Source: Microbacterium maritypicum (lineage in GTDB: Bacteria; Actinomycetota; Actinomycetes; Actinomycetales; Microbacteriaceae). Taken from it: a DNA stretch of 64,000 nt. The notes beneath the pieces are model-generated. The model did no database searches, was not told where the DNA came from, and saw nothing but the letters and a program-made list of their open reading frames with translations. Within the stretch, counting starts at the first letter, position 1. Every line of letters begins with the position of its first letter. The stretch spans positions 1,364,001 to 1,428,000 of the forward strand of contig NZ_WAAQ01000001.1 of the NCBI RefSeq assembly GCF_008868125.1, written 5' to 3'. Below, piece by piece: positions 44,614 through 52,543 of the stretch. Both the position numbers and the translations under genes were made by a program.

Positions 44614-44649
44614 AGAGAGGGACGGATGCTCCGGCATCCGTCCCTCTCT
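44614..44649. terminator. strong bidirectional hairpin after aspA
   Basis: Perfect 16-bp arms (44614-44629, 44634-44649) with a TCCG loop between convergent genes. Confidence 0.85.
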
Positions 44650-44663
44650 CCGTGCCGGTGAGG

Positions 44664-45533
44664 TCAGTCGGTGATCCGGCAGTGGGTGGTGAGCTCACCG
44701 ATGCCGTCGATGCCGACCGTGACGGTGGAGTGGTCGCGGAGGAAGATCTGCGGGTCGCGCGAGTAGCCGGCACCTCCGGGGCTGCCGGTCGAGATGAGCG
44801 TGCCGGGGAGCAGGGTGAGCGACTGCGAGAGGTGCGTGATCAGCTTCGCCACCGAGCGCACCATCTGGTCGGTGCTCGCATCCTGCACGGTGTGACCGTC
44901 GACGACGGTCCAGATGTGGAGGTCCTGCGGGTCGGCGATCTCGTCCGCGGTCACGGCGAAGGGTCCGGTCGGGGTGAAGCCGTCGAACGACTTGCAGCGG
45001 GACCACTGCGCCTCGGAGAACTGGATGTTCCTCGCGGTGATGTCGTTGACCACCGTGTATCCCCAGACGTGCGACAGTGCGTCGGCTTCGGCGACGTCCT
45101 TCGCGGGCGAGCCGATGAGCACGCCGAGCTCGGCCTCGTAGTCGACGGCTTCGCTGAGAGCGCGCGGCCACGACGTGGTCTGCTCGTGTCCGGTGAGCGA
45201 GTTCGGCCAGAGCGTGAACACCGTGGGTGCGGCATCCGTCTTCAGGCCCAGCTCGCTGGAATGCGCGGCGTAGTTGAGGCCGACGGCCAGCACGGCCGGG
45301 GGAGCGAGCACGGCCGAGGCGAACGCCCAGCCGTCGAGAGGGTGCCGCCGGGCGGAACCGGTCGCCAGCGCTGCGCGCAGGGCCTCGAGCGCGTCGTCTC
45401 CTCCCTCGATCAGCTGCTGCAGCGTGGCAGGAGGGTCGTTCAGGAGGTCAGAGACGAGGATGGCGTCCGAGCCCTCGACCACGGCGAGAACCGCGAGAGG
45501 GGAGTCAGGACGGCGCAGGTGAGCGAACCGCAT
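44664..45533 (-). CDS. fumarylacetoacetate hydrolase family protein
   Basis: 289-residue FAH-fold enzyme. Metal ligands are likely Glu133 and Glu135 (VDYEAELGVLIG) and Asp164 (VVNDITARNI); GLNYAAHSSELG and the GDLHIWTVVDG-type region are typical. Such enzymes hydrolyse or decarboxylate acylpyruvates or 2-keto-3-deoxy sugar acids. No catabolic neighbours pin down a substrate. TAGCGT (45540-45545, minus) ends 6 nt before the ATG. Confidence 0.87.
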   Translation of the reverse strand: MRFAHLRRPDSPLAVLAVVEGSDAILVSDLLNDPPATLQQLIEGGDDALEALRAALATGSARRHPLDGWAFASAVLAPPAVLAVGLNYAAHSSELGLKTDAAPTVFTLWPNSLTGHEQTTSWPRALSEAVDYEAELGVLIGSPAKDVAEADALSHVWGYTVVNDITARNIQFSEAQWSRCKSFDGFTPTGPFAVTADEIADPQDLHIWTVVDGHTVQDASTDQMVRSVAKLITHLSQSLTLLPGTLISTGSPGGAGYSRDPQIFLRDHSTVTVGIDGIGELTTHCRITD

Positions 45534-45621
45534 GCTTCTACGCTACCGGGTGGCTGGTGGTCGCCGGGTGGAGGGCGTCGCCATATCCGGGCGGTCTGCG
45601 TTGTGCCCATAAGCTTTGCCT

Positions 45622-46926
45622 ATGAGTTCCGGAGGACCGTCCCAGCCGCAGCAGCCCTCGCCCTACGCCCCTCCGCCGGCATCGCCGCAGGTGTCGAGGC
45701 AGCCCTACATGCCCGCGCCATCCGCTAGTCCGCTTCCTGTGCCTGCGACCGGGGCTCCGTCCACCGGGTACGCCTCGTCTCTCGCGCAACCGACCCCGTA
45801 CACGCCACCGGCTCCCGTGGCCCCGTCGCCGGCGGAGTCGCTTCCCGCGTTGCCCGTGCCCACCAGGAAGGGGCGCACGGTGTCGCTCTGGCTCTTCGGA
45901 GTGCTCGGGTTCCTGCTGATCGCGCTCGTGGGGTATTTCGTCTGGGCTCTCGGATCCTTCGCATCGGTCGTCGGCCTTGTGCTCGCGCTCATCCCGTTGA
46001 CGATCGTGTTCCTCGGCGTGCGCCTGATCGACCGGTGGGAGCCCGAGCCCAAGCGACTCGTCGCGTTCGCCATCGCCTGGGGTGCGGTGGCGGCGGTCGG
46101 GCTCACCCTTCTCGTCGACACGGCACTGACCCTCCTGCTCGACATCCGATCGGAGGAGTTCACCGCCGTCGTGCAGGCACCCATCGTGGAAGAGCTCTGG
46201 AAGGGGCTCGGCGTCTTCCTCATCTTCCTGCTCGCCCGACGAGCCTTCGACGGCCCCGTCGACGGCATCGTGTACGGGGCGCTGGTCGGGGCGGGATTCG
46301 CGTTCACCGAGAACATCCAGTACTTCGGGTTGAGCCTGATCGAGGGCGGCGGTGAACAGCTCACCGTCACGTTCGTGGTGCGTGGGCTCTTCTCGCCCTT
46401 CGCGCATGCCATGTTCACCGCGATCACCGGTTTCGCGATCGGTCTCGTCGCCCGTCGGCATGGTTCGGCCCAGGCGGCGCTCGGCGCCGGGGCGCTGGGC
46501 CTGGTCGGGGCGATCCTCCTGCACGCGCTCTGGAACGGCTCCGCGACGTTCGCGGACTTCTTCGGGCTCTACTTCACCCTCCAGGTGCCGCTGTTCGTCG
46601 GATTCATCCTGTGCATCGTCGCCCTGCGTCGCGAGGAGGCCAGGCTCACCAGAGCACGCCTGGAGGACTACGCCGCCGCGGGGTGGTTCACGCCCGAGGA
46701 GGTGACGATGCTCGCGACCCCCGCCGGACGGAAGGTGGGACTGGCCTGGGCCTCGCAGCTGCGCGGGGACCGACGGCCTCTGATGCGCGCGTTCATCAAG
46801 GACGCGACCGCACTCGCCGCCGTGCGCCAGCGCGCGATCACCGGTCGGGATCCTCTGGCCGTGGACGACGAGCGCGCTCTCCTGATCCGCACCAGGGCTA
46901 CCAGGGCGGCTCTGCTCTCCTACTGA
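45622..46926 (+). CDS. PrsW family intramembrane metalloprotease
   Basis: Glutamic-type intramembrane protease related to PrsW, which in Bacillus cuts an anti-sigma factor. 434 residues: a Pro-rich cytoplasmic N-terminus (1-80), then about eight helices. Motifs are EELWK (190-194), FTENIQY (Glu230-Asn231), and AHAMFTAITG (His262). TAAGCT (45610-45615) ends 6 nt before the ATG, preferring it to the TTG at 45616. Substrate unknown; the site-2 protease at 7712 is a separate family. Confidence 0.9.
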   Translation: MSSGGPSQPQQPSPYAPPPASPQVSRQPYMPAPSASPLPVPATGAPSTGYASSLAQPTPYTPPAPVAPSPAESLPALPVPTRKGRTVSLWLFGVLGFLLIALVGYFVWALGSFASVVGLVLALIPLTIVFLGVRLIDRWEPEPKRLVAFAIAWGAVAAVGLTLLVDTALTLLLDIRSEEFTAVVQAPIVEELWKGLGVFLIFLLARRAFDGPVDGIVYGALVGAGFAFTENIQYFGLSLIEGGGEQLTVTFVVRGLFSPFAHAMFTAITGFAIGLVARRHGSAQAALGAGALGLVGAILLHALWNGSATFADFFGLYFTLQVPLFVGFILCIVALRREEARLTRARLEDYAAAGWFTPEEVTMLATPAGRKVGLAWASQLRGDRRPLMRAFIKDATALAAVRQRAITGRDPLAVDDERALLIRTRATRAALLSY

Positions 46927-46962
46927 CACGGAGCGAGGCAGCGGGCCCGCCCCCCGGCAAGA

Positions 46963-47011
46963 CTCAGCGCCCGGTGCTGCGGCGATGCCTGCGAGTCTCC
47001 CGGGCGCTGAG
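46963..47011. repeat. 12-bp inverted repeat after prsW-like gene
   Basis: Perfect arms CTCAGCGCCCGG (46963-46974) and CCGGGCGCTGAG (47000-47011) with a 25-nt spacer. May act as a terminator for the protease gene. Confidence 0.65.
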
Positions 47012-47066
47012 TTGATCTGTAAACAGGGTGCACCCGGCCCCGTGCGGGTGTCAAGAGCGTCTTGCC

Positions 47067-47112
47067 GAGGTTCGACGGTGCGTGCACGAGAGGTTCGACG
47101 GTGCGTGCACGA
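47067..47112. repeat. 23-bp perfect tandem repeat
   Basis: Two adjoining identical copies (47067-47089 and 47090-47112), each containing GGTTCGAC and the palindrome GTGCAC. It lies 66 bp before the FKBP gene and is the only perfect tandem repeat noticed outside a gene. Confidence 0.8.
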
Positions 47113-47177
47113 GGTGTTCGCTGTGAGCAGGTGCGCGCGCGTTGACCCCGTCCGTCGGCCTCGGGTTTGATGGAGAC

Positions 47178-47546
47178 ATGACTGAACGCACAAAGCCTGA
47201 GTTCGACGCCCCCAGCACCCCCGCTCCGGCGGACCTCGTCATCCGCGACATCATCGAAGGTGACGGCGCCGAGGCGAAGCCCGGCGACACGGTGACGGTC
47301 CACTACGCCGGTGTGGAGTTCGACTCCGGCGAGGAGTTCGACTCCTCCTGGAGCCGTGGCAAGACCCTCCAGGCCCCCCTGCTCAGCCTGGTCCAGGGCT
47401 GGCAGGACGGAATCCCCGGCATGAAGGTCGGCGGGCGCCGCGAGCTGATCATCCCCCCGCACCTCGCGTACGGCCCGGCCGGTGGAGGGCACTTCCTCTC
47501 CGGCAAGACGCTGATCTTCATCATCGATCTCGTCGCCGTCGGCTGA
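47178..47546 (+). CDS. FKBP-type peptidyl-prolyl isomerase (cytoplasmic)
   Basis: 122-residue single-domain FKBP with all core strands: VTVHYAGVEFDSGEEFDSSW, LSLVQGWQDGIPGMKVGGRRELIIPPHLAYGPAG and LIFIIDLVAVG. No signal peptide, so it acts in the cytoplasm, unlike the lipoprotein FKBP at 2437. ATG 47178 was chosen over the in-frame start at 47142 because it matches the family N-terminus. A strong hairpin follows the stop. Confidence 0.92.
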   Translation: MTERTKPEFDAPSTPAPADLVIRDIIEGDGAEAKPGDTVTVHYAGVEFDSGEEFDSSWSRGKTLQAPLLSLVQGWQDGIPGMKVGGRRELIIPPHLAYGPAGGGHFLSGKTLIFIIDLVAVG

Positions 47547-47558
47547 CTTCGATCTTCT

Positions 47559-47600
47559 CCACGAGGCGCGCCTCTCCTTCGGGAAAGGGGCGCCTCGTGG
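47559..47600 (+). terminator. hairpin after the FKBP gene
   Basis: Arms CCACGAGGCGC and GCGCCTCGTGG (11 bp, 47559-47569 and 47590-47600) with further CTCTCC/GGAAAGG pairing and a TTCG tetraloop. Confidence 0.75.
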
Positions 47601-47619
47601 CGTTCCGGAAGAGATTCTC

Positions 47620-47649
47620 CATTCAGGGGAATACATGCGACTGAATGTA
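47620..47649. promoter_or_regulatory. nested inverted repeats upstream of the YceI gene
   Basis: CATTCAG (47620-47626) with CTGAATG (47641-47647), and inside it TACAT (47632-47636) with ATGTA (47645-47649). Possible operator 76 bp before the YceI gene; the cognate regulator is not evident. Confidence 0.4.
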
Positions 47650-47725
47650 AGTTGTCACAGTAGTCGCGGCAACGCGGCCCCTGTCCCTTGCCGCAGCAGC
47701 GGCTGAAGTCTCCAGAGGAGAAGCA

Positions 47726-48280
47726 ATGACCAGCATCGACATCCCCGGCTACCGTCCCGGCACCTGGGTCCTGGACCCTTCGCACAGCGAGGTCACCTTC
47801 AGCGTGCGCCACATGATGATCTCGAAGGTGCGCGGCACGTTCGGCGTCAAGAGCGCGACGCTCGTGGCCCCGGAGAACCCCCTCGAGGCCAAGGTCGAGG
47901 CGACGGTCGACGTCACCTCGATCGACACCAACGACGAGGGCCGCGATGCGCACCTGCGCTCGGGCGACTTCTTCGACACGGAGAACTTCCCGACCATGGA
48001 GTTCGTCTCCACCGGTGCGCGCGTCAAGGGCGATGACCTGTACGTCGACGGAGACCTCACGATCCGCGGCATCACCAAGCCGGTCAGCTTCGAGCTCGAC
48101 TTCGGTGGCTTCGGCACCGACCCGTACGGCAACTACAAGGCCGGCGCTTCGGCCAAGACGGTCATCAACCGTGAGGACTTCGGCCTCACCTGGAACGCGG
48201 CGCTGGAGACCGGCGGCGTGCTCGTCGGCAAGGACGTCACGATCAGCCTCGACCTGCAGGGCGCGCTCCAGCAGGACTGA
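47726..48280 (+). CDS. YceI family lipid-binding protein
   Basis: 184-residue YceI-type lipocalin-like barrel that binds isoprenoid or fatty-acid ligands in its hydrophobic cavity. Conserved motifs are WVLDPSHSEVTFSVRHMMISKVRGTF, SIDTNDEGRDAHLRSGDFFD and FGLTWN. No signal peptide is seen, so it is likely cytoplasmic. ATG preceded by AGAGGAG. The ligand may relate to isoprenoid quinones, which is inference. Confidence 0.92.
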   Translation: MTSIDIPGYRPGTWVLDPSHSEVTFSVRHMMISKVRGTFGVKSATLVAPENPLEAKVEATVDVTSIDTNDEGRDAHLRSGDFFDTENFPTMEFVSTGARVKGDDLYVDGDLTIRGITKPVSFELDFGGFGTDPYGNYKAGASAKTVINREDFGLTWNAALETGGVLVGKDVTISLDLQGALQQD

Positions 48281-48300
48281 CCCCGTTCGCGCGGTCGCCG

Positions 48301-48330
48301 GAACCCCGAGCCCGTCAGGGCTCGGGGTTC
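48301..48330. terminator. hairpin between YceI and MFS genes
   Basis: 13-bp arms GAACCCCGAGCCC / GGGCTCGGGGTTC with a GTCA loop, followed by TCT. The convergent MFS stop codon at 48315 lies within the loop. Confidence 0.75.
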
Positions 48331-49607
48331 TCTGCGTCATAGTCGTGGAACCGACGGCTGCGGCGCGCGAGCATGGCGACGAGTGCGATGACCAGGACTC
48401 CGCCGAGAAGCGGCGGGAACCAGAGGGTGGTCAGGGTCGCGAGCGTCCCGGCGTAGAGAGCCCCGACTCGCGGACCCCCGGCGACGACGACGATGAACAG
48501 GCCCTGGAGGCGTCCGCGCATCGCGTCGGGCACCGCGGCCTGCATCATCGTGTTGCGGTAGATGGAGCTGACGTTGTCCGAGGCGCCGGACAGCGCGAGC
48601 GCGACGCACGCGGCGACGATCAGCGCGACGTGGGGCGCGTTCTCGCTCGCCGGCGCGGAGAAGGCTCCGATGAGCAGCACCAGGCCGAACAGCAGGATGG
48701 ACGCGCCGTAGGCCTGCACAGCCCGAGCGATGCCGCGGCCGTGCCAGCGGTACTGCACGACGCGGCCCGAGAACAGGCTCGAGGCGAACGTGCCGACCGC
48801 GACGGCGGCGGTGAGGATACCGGTGGTGAGTGCACCGCCGCCGAGGAGCACCGTGCCGAGGGCGGGGAAGAGCACGAGAGGCTGCCCGAACGTCATCGCG
48901 ATGATGTCGATGATGTACTGCATCCGGATGTTGCCGGCCTTGCGCAGGAATCGCCAGCCGTCGACGAGCGACTCGAGGCCCGGACGGACGACCGCGCCCT
49001 CCGGCCTCAGTGACGGCAGCGTCCACAGGCCGAGGAACATCGACAGCATCAGCACGACGTCGATCGTGTAGGTCCACCCGTAGCCGGTGAGGGCGACGAG
49101 CAGGCCGGCCAGCGCCGGCCCCGCCATCACCGTGAGTCCGAAGGCCACACCGTTGAGGGCGGATGCGGCCGCGAGCTTGTCGCGAGGGATGAGGCGAGGC
49201 ACGATGGCGGTGCGCGTGGCCATGCCCACCGAGTTGGCGGCCGAGTTGATCATGCTCAGGACGTACAGCCACCAGATCGTCTCCATGCCCGTCCAGGTGA
49301 GCGCCGCGAGCAGGGCGGTGGATGCGAAGGTGATCGTCGCCGCGATCAGGGCCACACGGCGTCGGTCGAACGCGTCAGCGAGCATGCCGCCGTACAACCC
49401 GGCGAGGATCATCGGCACGAGGCCGGCGACCGCGATCATGGAGACGGCGAAGGTGTTCTGCGTCAGGGCGAACACATGGAGCATCACCGTGACGATGGTG
49501 AGCTGGCCGCCGATGCCGGCGAGGGTGGATCCGATCCACATCCGGGCGAATGCCGGGCTGGACCTCAGGGGGGAGAGGTCGATCAGGTGGCCGCGGCGGG
49601 CGCTCAC
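48315..49607 (-). CDS. MFS transporter (enterobactin/antibiotic exporter-like)
   Basis: 430-residue major facilitator with 12 helices. The first loop motif GGMLADAFDRRRVAL (about 70-84) matches the MFS A-motif, and TAIVPRLIPRDKLAAASALNG is typical of the EntS/MFS_3 subgroup. The GTG at 49607 is chosen because its first bases overlap the stop of a 7-codon micro-ORF (GTGA) and because the alternative start 49745 lies across the rpsO promoter. Substrate unknown, probably export of a small molecule. Confidence 0.85.
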   Translation of the reverse strand: MSARRGHLIDLSPLRSSPAFARMWIGSTLAGIGGQLTIVTVMLHVFALTQNTFAVSMIAVAGLVPMILAGLYGGMLADAFDRRRVALIAATITFASTALLAALTWTGMETIWWLYVLSMINSAANSVGMATRTAIVPRLIPRDKLAAASALNGVAFGLTVMAGPALAGLLVALTGYGWTYTIDVVLMLSMFLGLWTLPSLRPEGAVVRPGLESLVDGWRFLRKAGNIRMQYIIDIIAMTFGQPLVLFPALGTVLLGGGALTTGILTAAVAVGTFASSLFSGRVVQYRWHGRGIARAVQAYGASILLFGLVLLIGAFSAPASENAPHVALIVAACVALALSGASDNVSSIYRNTMMQAAVPDAMRGRLQGLFIVVVAGGPRVGALYAGTLATLTTLWFPPLLGGVLVIALVAMLARRSRRFHDYDAENPEP

Positions 49608-49627
49608 TCGTCGAACTTCTTCTGCAC
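49604..49627 (-). CDS. putative leader micro-ORF of the MFS gene (MQKKFDE)
   Basis: GTG CAG AAG AAG TTC GAC GAG TGA; the TGA overlaps the GTG of the MFS gene. TAGGCT (49634-49639, minus) ends exactly 6 nt before the micro-ORF GTG, the spacing seen at leaderless genes here. It may load ribosomes for coupled translation of the transporter. No homology evidence exists for so short a peptide. Confidence 0.45.
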   Translation of the reverse strand: MQKKFDE

Positions 49628-49696
49628 CTTTCGAGCCTAGTTGAACCGTGCGGGCCTCCCTCCCGGCCGGTGGCGCCGGAGGCAGTCGCCGGCTGG

Positions 49697-49702
49697 TAGA
49701 CT
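49697..49702 (+). promoter_or_regulatory. -10 element of rpsO
   Basis: TAGACT about 92 nt before the rpsO ATG; the 5' leader could host S15 autoregulation, but no structure was proved. Confidence 0.45.
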
Positions 49703-49793
49703 CGTCAGGTTGCCGTTTGATCGGCCGCGGATAAAGAGAGCCCACGTATCAGGCGTCGGGCGCCGCGCAACAAGCAGAGAGGGGATCGAATCT

Positions 49794-50063
49794 ATGGCAC
49801 TGGAAGCAGACGTCAAGAAGGCGATCATCGAAGAGTACGCGACGCACCCCGGTGACACCGGATCCCCCGAGGTGCAGGTCGCAATGCTGACGCAGCGCAT
49901 CAAGGACCTCACCGAGCACCTCAAGGAGCACAAGCACGACCACCACTCGCGTCGTGGGCTGTTCCTGCTCGTCGGTCAGCGCCGTCGTCTGCTCGGCTAC
50001 CTCCAGGACATCGACATCGCGCGCTACCGCTCGCTGATCGAGCGTCTCGGACTCCGCCGCTAA
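49794..50063 (+). CDS. rpsO: 30S ribosomal protein S15
   Basis: 89-residue S15 ([52 protein letters not shown]), binding 16S rRNA in the central domain. Stand-alone here; pnp, usually downstream, is absent from the next 14 kb. A strong hairpin follows the stop. Confidence 0.97.
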   Translation: MALEADVKKAIIEEYATHPGDTGSPEVQVAMLTQRIKDLTEHLKEHKHDHHSRRGLFLLVGQRRRLLGYLQDIDIARYRSLIERLGLRR

Positions 50064-50104
50064 GGCACTGCAGACCTGCGTACAATCGCGCAGAACATTC
50101 TTGA

Positions 50105-50135
50105 GAAGGCCGCCCCACGGTGTGGGGCGGCCTTC
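50105..50135. terminator. bidirectional terminator rpsO / CynX-type transporter
   Basis: 14-bp arms GAAGGCCGCCCCAC / GTGGGGCGGCCTTC with a 3-nt loop, 42 bp after the rpsO stop and 1 bp from the convergent stop. Confidence 0.85.
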
Positions 50136-50136
50136 G

Positions 50137-51360
50137 TCATGTCCGGGGACGTGCGGGCAGGGCGGACGGCACCTGCAGATCGACCGGGCGGCAGCGGATC
50201 ACGAGACCCACGACGAGCGAGAGCGCCGCGGCGCACACCATCATGAGGACGAGACTCGCGGTCCACCCGCCCGTAAGGTCGTGCAGCACGCCGACGAGGA
50301 GGCTCCCCGCGCCGGCGAAGGCGTAACCGACACCCTGCGCGACGGCCGACAGCGTCCCCGCGGAGGCCTCGTTCGCGGCGAGCATCACGATGAGCGCCAG
50401 GGAGAGCCCGAAAGCCGCACTCTGGACGGCGCCGAGCACGACCGTGATCGTGATGTAGGACTCGTCACCGGAAGCGAGCCAGGTGAACGCCGCGAACATC
50501 ACGACGCCGAGCGCAGGACCGAACCAGCGCAGCACCCCATGGCGTCGCGCGAGAATCGGTGCGACGAGCGTCGGGCCGAGGCCGGCGATGCTGGTCAGGG
50601 CGAGCAACCAGCCCGCGGTCTGGGCATCCACTCCGCGATCGCCGAGGATGCGGGGGAGCCAGGAAGCCACGGCGAAGAACAGCATCGCCTGAAGTCCGAA
50701 CATCGCCGTGACGAGGGCGACGGTCGCTCGTGCGGATCGGGGGAGCGTCATCCGCGAGGTCGTCGGCGATGGTGCGTCCGAGTTCAGTGCGACGCCGATC
50801 ATGGCGCCCGCCGCGATCAGCGCGGGGACGGCCCACAGTCCGAGTGCCACGGCGGGTCCGCCGGCCGCGTTGCTCAGCGGCACCGTGAGCCCTGCCCCCA
50901 GCGCGGCGCCCGCGCTGAAGGACATGCTGCTCAGTCCGATCCAGAGTCCGCCCGCATGAAGGGACTTCAGGTACTGCGGAAGCAGCGTGCCCGCTGCCAT
51001 GATCGACACTCCGGCGAGGAACGTACCGGGGAGCATCGCTCCGGGGATGAGCACCCGCAGCGCGAGAGCGCCCGCCAGGGCCACCATGGTCCAGATCAGC
51101 GCCCTGGTCACGCCGAGTCGACGGGCGAGCAGGGGGCCGATCGGCGCGCTCAGGCCGAAGGCGATCACCGGCAGCGTGGCCAGCAGGTTCAACTGCACCG
51201 GAGCGAGGTCGAACGCCGCCCTGGTCGGCTCGAGCAGGGCGGCGACCGAGGTGATCGCCGGGCGGAGATTCAGTCCGATCAGCAGGGCTGCGCCGAGCCC
51301 TACCGCCCGGTCGCGGAACTCGCTGCCTCGGCGCTCAGAGCGCGAGGACACGAAGGCCAT
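50137..51360 (-). CDS. MFS transporter of the CynX/NimT family
   Basis: About 407-residue major facilitator resembling CynX cyanate-type transporters (NLRPAITSVAALLEP, LGVTRALIWTMVALAGALALR, twelve helices). It is the last gene of the minus-strand amidohydrolase/ABC cluster and overlaps the end of the amidohydrolase gene (stop 51335), so it may carry a product or substrate of that enzyme. ATG 51360 is used; a GTG at 51372 is equally possible. Confidence 0.86.
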   Translation of the reverse strand: MAFVSSRSERRGSEFRDRAVGLGAALLIGLNLRPAITSVAALLEPTRAAFDLAPVQLNLLATLPVIAFGLSAPIGPLLARRLGVTRALIWTMVALAGALALRVLIPGAMLPGTFLAGVSIMAAGTLLPQYLKSLHAGGLWIGLSSMSFSAGAALGAGLTVPLSNAAGGPAVALGLWAVPALIAAGAMIGVALNSDAPSPTTSRMTLPRSARATVALVTAMFGLQAMLFFAVASWLPRILGDRGVDAQTAGWLLALTSIAGLGPTLVAPILARRHGVLRWFGPALGVVMFAAFTWLASGDESYITITVVLGAVQSAAFGLSLALIVMLAANEASAGTLSAVAQGVGYAFAGAGSLLVGVLHDLTGGWTASLVLMMVCAAALSLVVGLVIRCRPVDLQVPSALPARPRT

Positions 51361-52543
51361 CGGCGACCACACGGCCGTCGTGGATGACGAGACGATCGGT
51401 ACCCCGGTCCATCACCGCGCTGGTCGGCGTCTCGCCGTCGACCAGGAGCAGGTCGGCGCGATCGCCGACCGCGAGGCCGGGCCGATCGGTCACGCCGGCC
51501 AGGCGCGGCGAGGCGTGGGACATGATGCTCGCTCCGCCCATCGTCGCGACCGCGAGCGCCATCTCGATGTGGTCGTCACGGCGGAATCCGTTCGTGAACG
51601 CGAGCTGCCACGTCCGGTCGAGCATGTCGGTGTTGCCGTAAGGGCTCCAGTAGTCGCGCTGACCGTCCTGGCCGAGTCCGATCCGCACCCCGGCTTCGAC
51701 GAGCTGCACGAGCGACAGCTGGTTGCTGGTCGAGGGGGCCACCGTCGCCATCGAGATGTCCAGCTCGGCGAACTCCTCGATCAGTCGACGACTGGTGGCC
51801 TCGTTCACGGAGCCGAGCTCGTAGGCGTGCGACATCGTGACCTTGCCCTGCATCCCGAGCGCGCGCGTGCGCTCCATCACGAGCTCCGTGCTGAACACTC
51901 CGAGCGCTCCCGGCTCGTGCAGGTGGATGTCGACCTCGACCTGGTACTTCTCGGCGAGTCCGAACACGATGTCGAGATGGCGCGCCGGGTCCCGGTCGAG
52001 CTGTGACGGGTCGATGCCGCCGATCACGTCGGCGCCCTGCTTGAGTGACTCCTCCAGGTAGGCGACGGTGCCCTCCTCCCGGAGGATGCCGGCCTGCGGG
52101 AAGGTCATGACCTGCACGTCGGCGTGCGCGGCGAACTTCTCCTTCGCGGCCATGACGGCATCGAACTTCTCGAGCCGGCAGTCGACGTCGACCTGCGCGT
52201 ACGAGCGGACGCGGGTCGTACCGCGAGCGATCATCCGCTCGAGGGTGCCGGCCACTCGCGTGGGAAGATCGATCTCCGCCGTGCGCCAGTTCTCGCGGTC
52301 GTTCATCATCATGCCCCAGACACCGGGCGCCCCGGTGTGCGCCCGGAAGGGCAGCCCGATCCGGGTCGAGTCCAGATGTACGTGCACGTCGCTGAAGGAT
52401 GGCAGCAGGAGTCGCCCCCGTCCGTCGATGTCGTCTGCGGCGACGGGCGCCTCCTCGTGGGGACGGATCCGGGTGATGCGCCCGTCCTCGATCAGGACAT
52501 CGGAGGCGGAGCCGCCCCACGGGCGCACGTCACGAATCAGCAT
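51335..52543 (-). CDS. amidohydrolase, cytosine deaminase-like
   Basis: 402-residue metal-dependent hydrolase of the amidohydrolase superfamily. Metal/active-site residues: HVHLD (His54, His56), IHLHEPGA (His207/His209), SHAYEL (His239) and GQDGQRDYWSPYGNTDML (Asp293). The C-terminal beta-sandwich closes the protein (GVTDRPGLAVGDRADLLLVDGE). It resembles CodA and related N-heterocycle deaminases or ring amidases, but CodA Glu217 is not clearly kept, so the substrate is open. ATG overlaps the stop of the upstream ATPase gene by 14 nt. Confidence 0.88.
   Translation of the reverse strand: MLIRDVRPWGGSASDVLIEDGRITRIRPHEEAPVAADDIDGRGRLLLPSFSDVHVHLDSTRIGLPFRAHTGAPGVWGMMMNDRENWRTAEIDLPTRVAGTLERMIARGTTRVRSYAQVDVDCRLEKFDAVMAAKEKFAAHADVQVMTFPQAGILREEGTVAYLEESLKQGADVIGGIDPSQLDRDPARHLDIVFGLAEKYQVEVDIHLHEPGALGVFSTELVMERTRALGMQGKVTMSHAYELGSVNEATSRRLIEEFAELDISMATVAPSTSNQLSLVQLVEAGVRIGLGQDGQRDYWSPYGNTDMLDRTWQLAFTNGFRRDDHIEMALAVATMGGASIMSHASPRLAGVTDRPGLAVGDRADLLLVDGETPTSAVMDRGTDRLVIHDGRVVADGLRVLAL

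Noticed and set aside
49710..49793. TTG start extending rpsO by 28 codons
   Set aside because: In frame and 7 nt after TAGACT, but S15 proteins begin at MALEAD, and the extension has no conserved sequence.
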